Below are positions 60,194-64,000 of a DNA stretch of 64,000 nt, piece by piece. The position numbers and the translations under genes are program-made. The stretch spans positions 2,009,001 through 2,073,000 of the forward strand of contig NZ_AP025637.1 in assembly GCF_022846615.1 (NCBI RefSeq). Direction: 5' to 3'. Source of the DNA: Roseomonas fluvialis. Lineage in GTDB: Bacteria > Pseudomonadota > Alphaproteobacteria > Acetobacterales > Acetobacteraceae. The notes beneath the pieces are model-generated. The model made no database searches. It had not been told where the DNA came from and saw nothing but the letters and a program-made list of their open reading frames with translations. Position 1 is the stretch's first letter; each line of letters starts with the position of its first letter.

Positions 60194-61483
60194 TCACCGC
60201 CGCGACCGCCCGAGCACGGCGCCCCCGGCAAAGCGCGCCCGTGGGCCGAGCGCTTCCTCGATCCGCAGCGCCTCGTTCCACTTGGCCATGCGTTCCGACC
60301 GCGCGAAGGACCCCACCTTCAACTGCCCCACGCCCCAACCCAGGGCGAGATGCACGATGGTGACATCCTCCGTCTCGCCCGATCGCGCCGAGACGATGCC
60401 GGCGTAGCCGACCTCCTTCGCCGCCTCCCAGGCCGCTTTCGTCTCGGTCAGCGTGCCGCGCTGGTTGGGCTTGATGAGCACGGTGTTCGCTGCGCCGGTC
60501 TTCGCGGCCTCGCGCACGCGCGCCGCGTCGGTCACCAGGAAATCGTCGCCCACCACCTGGATGCGGTCGCCCACTTCGCGCGTAAAGGCGGCAAAGCCGG
60601 CGGCGTCGTCCTCCGCCAGCGGATCCTCGATCGAGGCGATGGGATAGGCGTCGATCCAGCCGAGCAGCATGCGGATCATGCCGTCGGTATCCAGTTCGCG
60701 CCCCTCCAGCCCGAGCCGGTAGCGCCCGCCGCGGCCGAAATCGGTGGCGGCGATGTCGAGGGCGATCGCCACCTGCCGGCCGGGCGTGAAGCCGGCGCGC
60801 TCGATGGCGGCGACCAGCGTCTCCAACGCCTGTTCGTTGGCCGTGAAGGCGGGCCACCAGCCGCCTTCATCCGCCACGCCCTGCAGCAGGCCGCGATCCT
60901 TCATGATGCCGCCGGCGGCGCGATAGACCTCGGCGGTCCAGTCCAGTGCCTGCGCGAAGGATGTCGCTTCCGGGCAGATCACCAGGAAGTCCTGGATGTC
61001 GACGCGCCGCCCGGCATGCGCGCCGCCACCCAGGATCTGGATCTGCGGCAGCGGCAACAGGCTCGCGTCGTCGCTGCCCAGGTACTTCCACAGCAGCATG
61101 CCATGCGCGTGCGCCGCCGCATGCGCCGCCGCCATCGACACCGCCAGCGTCGCATTGGCGCCAAGCCGCGACTTGTTCGCCGTGCCATCGAGCGCGATCA
61201 GCGCGGCATCCAGCGCGCCCTGGTCGGCGGCATCCATGCCGATGACGCGCGGCGCGATCTCGTCGTTCACGGAGGCCACGGCACCGGTCACGTCGTACCC
61301 GCCGAAGGCGGTGCCGCCATCACGGCGGTCGAGTGCCTCGCCGCTGCCGGTGCTGGCGCCGGCGGGCGCGATGGCCAGGCCGCGCGCCCCGCCGGCGAGC
61401 CGCACCTCGGCCTCCACCGTGGGCCGGCCGCGGCTGTCCCACACGCGGCGGCCGCGCACGGAAGCGATGGTCGTGGAACTCAT
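60194..61483 (-). CDS. divergent enolase-like protein
   Basis: Enolase superfamily protein (429 aa, normal enolase length). Shared with enolase: GASTGSGEALDRRDGG, GANATLAVSMAAAHAAA, GGAHAGRRVDIQDFL, VADEGGWWPAF (Glu kept), metal ligands in ALDIAATDFG, SIEDPLAEDD and VVGDDFLVTD, and the catalytic Lys in VLIKPNQRGTLTETKA. Differences: the loop SHRSGETED is SARSGETED, so the active-site His is Ala; the QEF Glu is Asp (IQDF); IKTGAP is LKVGSF. It is therefore probably not the housekeeping enolase but acts on another phospho-hydroxyacid. The ATG overlaps the kinase stop by 4 nt. Confidence 0.85.
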   Translation of the reverse strand: MSSTTIASVRGRRVWDSRGRPTVEAEVRLAGGARGLAIAPAGASTGSGEALDRRDGGTAFGGYDVTGAVASVNDEIAPRVIGMDAADQGALDAALIALDGTANKSRLGANATLAVSMAAAHAAAHAHGMLLWKYLGSDDASLLPLPQIQILGGGAHAGRRVDIQDFLVICPEATSFAQALDWTAEVYRAAGGIMKDRGLLQGVADEGGWWPAFTANEQALETLVAAIERAGFTPGRQVAIALDIAATDFGRGGRYRLGLEGRELDTDGMIRMLLGWIDAYPIASIEDPLAEDDAAGFAAFTREVGDRIQVVGDDFLVTDAARVREAAKTGAANTVLIKPNQRGTLTETKAAWEAAKEVGYAGIVSARSGETEDVTIVHLALGWGVGQLKVGSFARSERMAKWNEALRIEEALGPRARFAGGAVLGRSRR

Positions 61484-62499
61484 GCGCCGATCTCGTCCCC
61501 CCAGGCGGCGCGCACGGTCCGGAGGCGGTCCGGCGGCGCCAGCAGCAGCGCGCGAGCCACGCGCCGCACGCGGTCCTTGTCCGCGTCGTCCGTCAGGTAC
61601 TCGACCGGGCTCTTGCCGTCCACGCGGGCTAGCAGCAGCCCGGGCAGCAGGCTGGCGGCGCGGAATTCGAGCGTCGCCGGCGCTTCCCATTGCACGCCCG
61701 CGAGGTAGGCGGTCGCCAGCGCCTCGAAGCAGGTCAGGTAGGCGCCGGCGGCGCGCGGCGTCCAGAGGCATTTCAGGAGTAGGTGGTTCAGGCAGAAGGC
61801 GAGGTCGAAGGCCGGGTCCCCCCACCAGGCGCATTCCGCGTCGATGAACACCGGCCCGCGCGGGCCGACCAGGATGTTCTTGGGGCTGACATCGCCATGC
61901 ACCAGCGTGAACTTCGTCGCCGCCGTACGCGCCACCAGCGCGGTGAGCGGCGCCGCGAGGTCCGGATGCGCCCGCGCGGTCGCGACCAGGTAGGGTTCGA
62001 GCCGGATGGCGTGGAACAACTGGTCGGTCGGGAAATCCGCCGACAGGGTCGGGTTGCGCGCCGCATGGGAATGGATGCGCGCGATGCGCCGGCCGACCTC
62101 GGCGGCGAAGCCGGCATCGGCGTGCCCGTCGCGCAGCCGCGCCTTCCACACCGGATGTTCGGCCGGCGGCAGCCATTCCATCGCGAGCGTGCCGGTCGCC
62201 TCGTGCTGGCCGAGCAGGCGGGGCACCGAACACGGCGCGGCCTCGGCGGCGCGGGCCAGCCAGCGTGCCTCGTAGCGGTTGCGGATCACCGGCGCCCGCC
62301 AATCCGCCGCGACCTTCAGCTTCGCCAGCGCGCGCTTGATGCAGATCTCGCGGCCATCGGGCAGCACCACGCGCCAGATGTCGGAGGACACGCCGCCGCT
62401 CAGGGGTTCCCCTTCCGCCATGGCATCGGGGGCGAGCAGGCCCATGGCGCGCAGCCCCTCGATCATCTCGGGCGGCATCGCCTGCAGCACTGCGGGCAT
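61480..62499 (-). CDS. APH-fold phosphotransferase
   Basis: Small-molecule kinase of the aminoglycoside/choline/homoserine kinase fold (339 aa from ATG 62499). N-lobe with SDIWRVVLPDGREICIKRAL (Lys) and EARWLARAAEAAPCSVPRLL; catalytic loop LVHGDVSPKNILVGPRG; metal Asp in VFIDAECAWWGDPAFDLAFC. The start is placed at 62499 after AGGAAGG; ATG 62514 is the alternative. It is followed by the enolase-like gene with a 4-nt overlap. The pairing suggests it phosphorylates a hydroxyacid that the enolase-like protein then dehydrates. That is inference; antibiotic resistance is unlikely. Confidence 0.85.
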   Translation of the reverse strand: MPAVLQAMPPEMIEGLRAMGLLAPDAMAEGEPLSGGVSSDIWRVVLPDGREICIKRALAKLKVAADWRAPVIRNRYEARWLARAAEAAPCSVPRLLGQHEATGTLAMEWLPPAEHPVWKARLRDGHADAGFAAEVGRRIARIHSHAARNPTLSADFPTDQLFHAIRLEPYLVATARAHPDLAAPLTALVARTAATKFTLVHGDVSPKNILVGPRGPVFIDAECAWWGDPAFDLAFCLNHLLLKCLWTPRAAGAYLTCFEALATAYLAGVQWEAPATLEFRAASLLPGLLLARVDGKSPVEYLTDDADKDRVRRVARALLLAPPDRLRTVRAAWGDEIGA

Positions 62500-62821
62500 C
62501 AGGCCTTCCTGCATGACGGTCGGGGTCTGGGGCTGCTCAGCGGCGCGAAACGCCGTCGCATCGCGGCGACCTCCGCCCCTGGCGTCGCGCGCGCGCGCGG
62601 AAGATTCCGCGCCGTGGGCGGATCGGATGACGGCGGAGTGGTGCCACGGTGTCCTCCCGAGCTTCCGGGCCCCGCGCCGCGAGGGGCCCGCAGGCAGCAT
62701 GCCCGGCATGGCGGGCATCACCAACCGGATTTGCATTCCGGTCCCGATCCGCGTCATGCGCCCTGCCGTAACCCATGCTAGGAACCATCAGGTCAACCTG
62801 CGGGGCGCCGACGGATCGAGC
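62500..62821. other. divergent intergenic region
   Basis: This 322-bp gap separates the kinase operon (minus) from the HtrA-like gene (plus). It holds GC-rich sequence with a long CG run (62585-62605), the hairpin GGGCCCC-GCGCCGCGA-GGGGCCC (62679-62701) and an AT-richer part around 62720-62800 that probably contains the promoter of the plus-strand gene. No gene is supported. Confidence 0.5.
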
Positions 62822-63790
62822 ATGGCCAAGGACGAGTGGGACATTCCCGAACACCTCCAGCCGGACCCAACCGAGTGGTCCTTCGACATCGAGGAAGCGC
62901 TTGGCAAGGTGGTCGGGTTGCGCACCCAGGTCCCGGCCGATGCCTTCACCGCGCGCGTGCTCGGCACCGAGCGCGAGGGCTCCGGCGTGGTGATCCGCGA
63001 CGGTCTGGTGCTGACGGTCGGCTACCTGGTGACCGAGGCCGAGGGCATCTGGATCACCAATGCCGATGGCCGCGCCGTGCCGGGCCATACCCTGGCGGTG
63101 GACCAGGAGACCGGCTTCGGCCTGGTGCAGGCGCTGGGCCGGCTGGGTGTCACCCCGGCCGAAATGGGTGACAGCGAGGCGGTGCGGATCGGCGCGCCGG
63201 TGATGCTGGCGGCGGCCGGCGGGCGCCGCCATGCGGTCTCGGCCAAGTTGGTCGCGCGGCAGCCCTTCGCCGGCTACTGGGAATACCTGATCGAGGACGC
63301 GCTGTTCACCGCGCCGGCGCACCCGTCCTGGGGCGGGGCGGGGCTGTTCGGGCCGGATGGCAAGCTGATGGGGATCGGTTCGCTGATCCTGCAGCAGGGC
63401 GAGGAAGGGCGCAGGCTCGACCTCAACATGGTGATCCCGGTGCATCGGCTGTCCCCGGTGCTGAACGACCTGGTGACCATGGGGCGGGTGAACCGGCCGG
63501 CGCGGCCGTGGCTCGGCCTCTATGCCACCGAGGATGAGGAAGGGGTGGCGATCGCCTCGCTCGCGCCGGGCGGGCCGGCGGAGAATTCCGGCGTGCGCAG
63601 CGGCGACCGCGTGCTGGCGGTGGATGGCGCGGTGGTGACCGACCTGGCGGAGCTGTGGCGCGCCGTGTGGTCCTGCGGCCATGCGGGATCGACGGTGAAG
63701 CTGAAGCTCGGCCGCGCGCGCGGGTCGCGCGATGTCGCGGTGGTCTCGGCAGACCGGATGTCATTCCTCAAGCATCCGCGGATGCATTGA
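62822..63790 (+). CDS. HtrA-like pseudoprotease with PDZ domain
   Basis: Protein of 322 aa with a trypsin-like fold of the HtrA/DegP type and a C-terminal PDZ domain (about 225-315, PWLGLYATEDEEGVAIASLA, then SGVRSGDRVLAVDGAVV). There is no signal peptide. The sequence EGSGVVIRDGLVLTVGYLV aligns with the GSGxxI...LTNNHVV block, but the catalytic His is Tyr68. DQETGFGLV aligns with DxxTDLAV, with Asp replaced by Gly98. HPSWGGAGLFG aligns with NPGNSGGPL, with Ser replaced by Trp170. It is therefore probably a non-catalytic scaffold or sensor in the cytoplasm. The start has no strong ribosome-binding site. The stop overlaps the next ATG. Confidence 0.85.
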   Translation: MAKDEWDIPEHLQPDPTEWSFDIEEALGKVVGLRTQVPADAFTARVLGTEREGSGVVIRDGLVLTVGYLVTEAEGIWITNADGRAVPGHTLAVDQETGFGLVQALGRLGVTPAEMGDSEAVRIGAPVMLAAAGGRRHAVSAKLVARQPFAGYWEYLIEDALFTAPAHPSWGGAGLFGPDGKLMGIGSLILQQGEEGRRLDLNMVIPVHRLSPVLNDLVTMGRVNRPARPWLGLYATEDEEGVAIASLAPGGPAENSGVRSGDRVLAVDGAVVTDLAELWRAVWSCGHAGSTVKLKLGRARGSRDVAVVSADRMSFLKHPRMH

Positions 63791-64000
63791 TGGCAGGGAT
63801 GCTGGTCGTCCCGCCCGGCCAGGGCGAACAGCACTGGCAACCGCAGCCGGCCAATGGCTGGATCGAGGTGCTGACATCGCCACGCTTCGCCGGCGCGCCG
63901 GCGGGGTTTTCCGCCGGGCTCCAGGAACTGCCGCCGCTCGGCAAGATCCGCGAGCACGCGCACCCGGCGCAGACCGAGATCTTCTGGATCATCGAGGGGC
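63790..64000 (+). CDS. cupin-domain protein (partial, runs off the window)
   Basis: The first 70 codons of a cupin protein. The ATG at 63790 overlaps the preceding stop (TGATG). After a short beta-type start (MLVVPPGQGEQHWQPQP) comes a complete cupin motif 1: G-X5-HXH-X4-E-X6-G in GKIREHAHPAQTEIFWIIEG. The metal ligands His, His and Glu are present. The C-terminal motif lies beyond the edge, so function cannot be said. It is translated with the HtrA-like protein. Confidence 0.8.
   Translation, partial: MAGMLVVPPGQGEQHWQPQPANGWIEVLTSPRFAGAPAGFSAGLQELPPLGKIREHAHPAQTEIFWIIEG

Noticed and set aside
61480-62499. Aminoglycoside resistance gene
   Set aside because: The APH fold is shared by many metabolic kinases, and the coupling to an enolase-like gene points to metabolism rather than resistance.

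Overview
The window is very GC-rich, tightly packed DNA from a free-living Gram-negative bacterium. No rRNA, tRNA, IS element, phage or CRISPR was recognised. The gene set points to the Alphaproteobacteria, most likely Acetobacteraceae of the Roseomonas type: many stand-alone Bug/TctC solute receptors, a Caulobacter-type cpa/tad locus, long operons with 4-nt ATGA overlaps, and TspO. This placement is inferred from gene content only; no marker-gene comparison was possible.

Layout. 0.1-2.2 kb: M20 amidohydrolase and nucleoside hydrolase. 2.4-13.6 kb: one co-directional Flp/Tad pilus locus (pilin, prepilin peptidase, CpaB, secretin, a very short CpaD-like lipoprotein, CpaE, CpaF, TadB, TadC, TadD, two pseudopilin-like proteins, TadG). 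A strong hairpin follows the pilin gene and another follows the locus. 13.7-19.5 kb: a carboxylate-catabolism group (Bug receptor, deacetylase, CitE-like lyase, SDR, 2-hydroxyacid dehydrogenase, Zn alcohol dehydrogenase). 19.5-23.1 kb, minus strand: Bug receptor and CaiB-type CoA-transferase, then a tetR-GST pair behind its own promoter/operator. 23.2-24.5 kb: two tandem proteins ending in a J-domain-like HPD module. 24.5-31.2 kb: Bcp peroxiredoxin and GlnE (minus), divergent from a YhdP/AsmA-like protein. 31.2-35.3 kb: aminotransferase, TspO, upp, UDP-sugar dehydrogenase. 35.3-40.9 kb, minus strand: caspase-like protein, glycosyltransferase, TPP enzyme.

41.0-45.6 kb: four tandem Bug receptors separated by structured repeats. 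45.8-57.2 kb: a DUF4139 protein, a secreted intradiol dioxygenase, LysE exporter, RidA, D-aminoacylase-like amidohydrolase, PaaK-like ligase, a Tyr/Pro-rich secreted protein, a periplasmic binding protein and a two-gene operon of unknown function. 57.3-64 kb: MATE exporter, a 168-bp tandem repeat, a 2-hydroxyacid dehydrogenase, a kinase plus divergent enolase operon, a catalytically dead HtrA-like protein and a cupin cut by the window edge.

Most worth a second look: (1) the enolase-like protein that has lost a key active-site His and is translationally coupled to an APH-fold kinase; (2) an HtrA-fold protein with all three triad residues replaced; (3) a TetR gene that seems to start at CTG, with a palindrome filling the 17-bp promoter spacer; (4) a probably leaderless lysE with the same palindrome-in-spacer design; (5) a dispersed repeat family whose hairpin stem shows compensatory changes; (6) the uncharacterised operon at 54.8-57.2 kb; (7) the paired J-like proteins.
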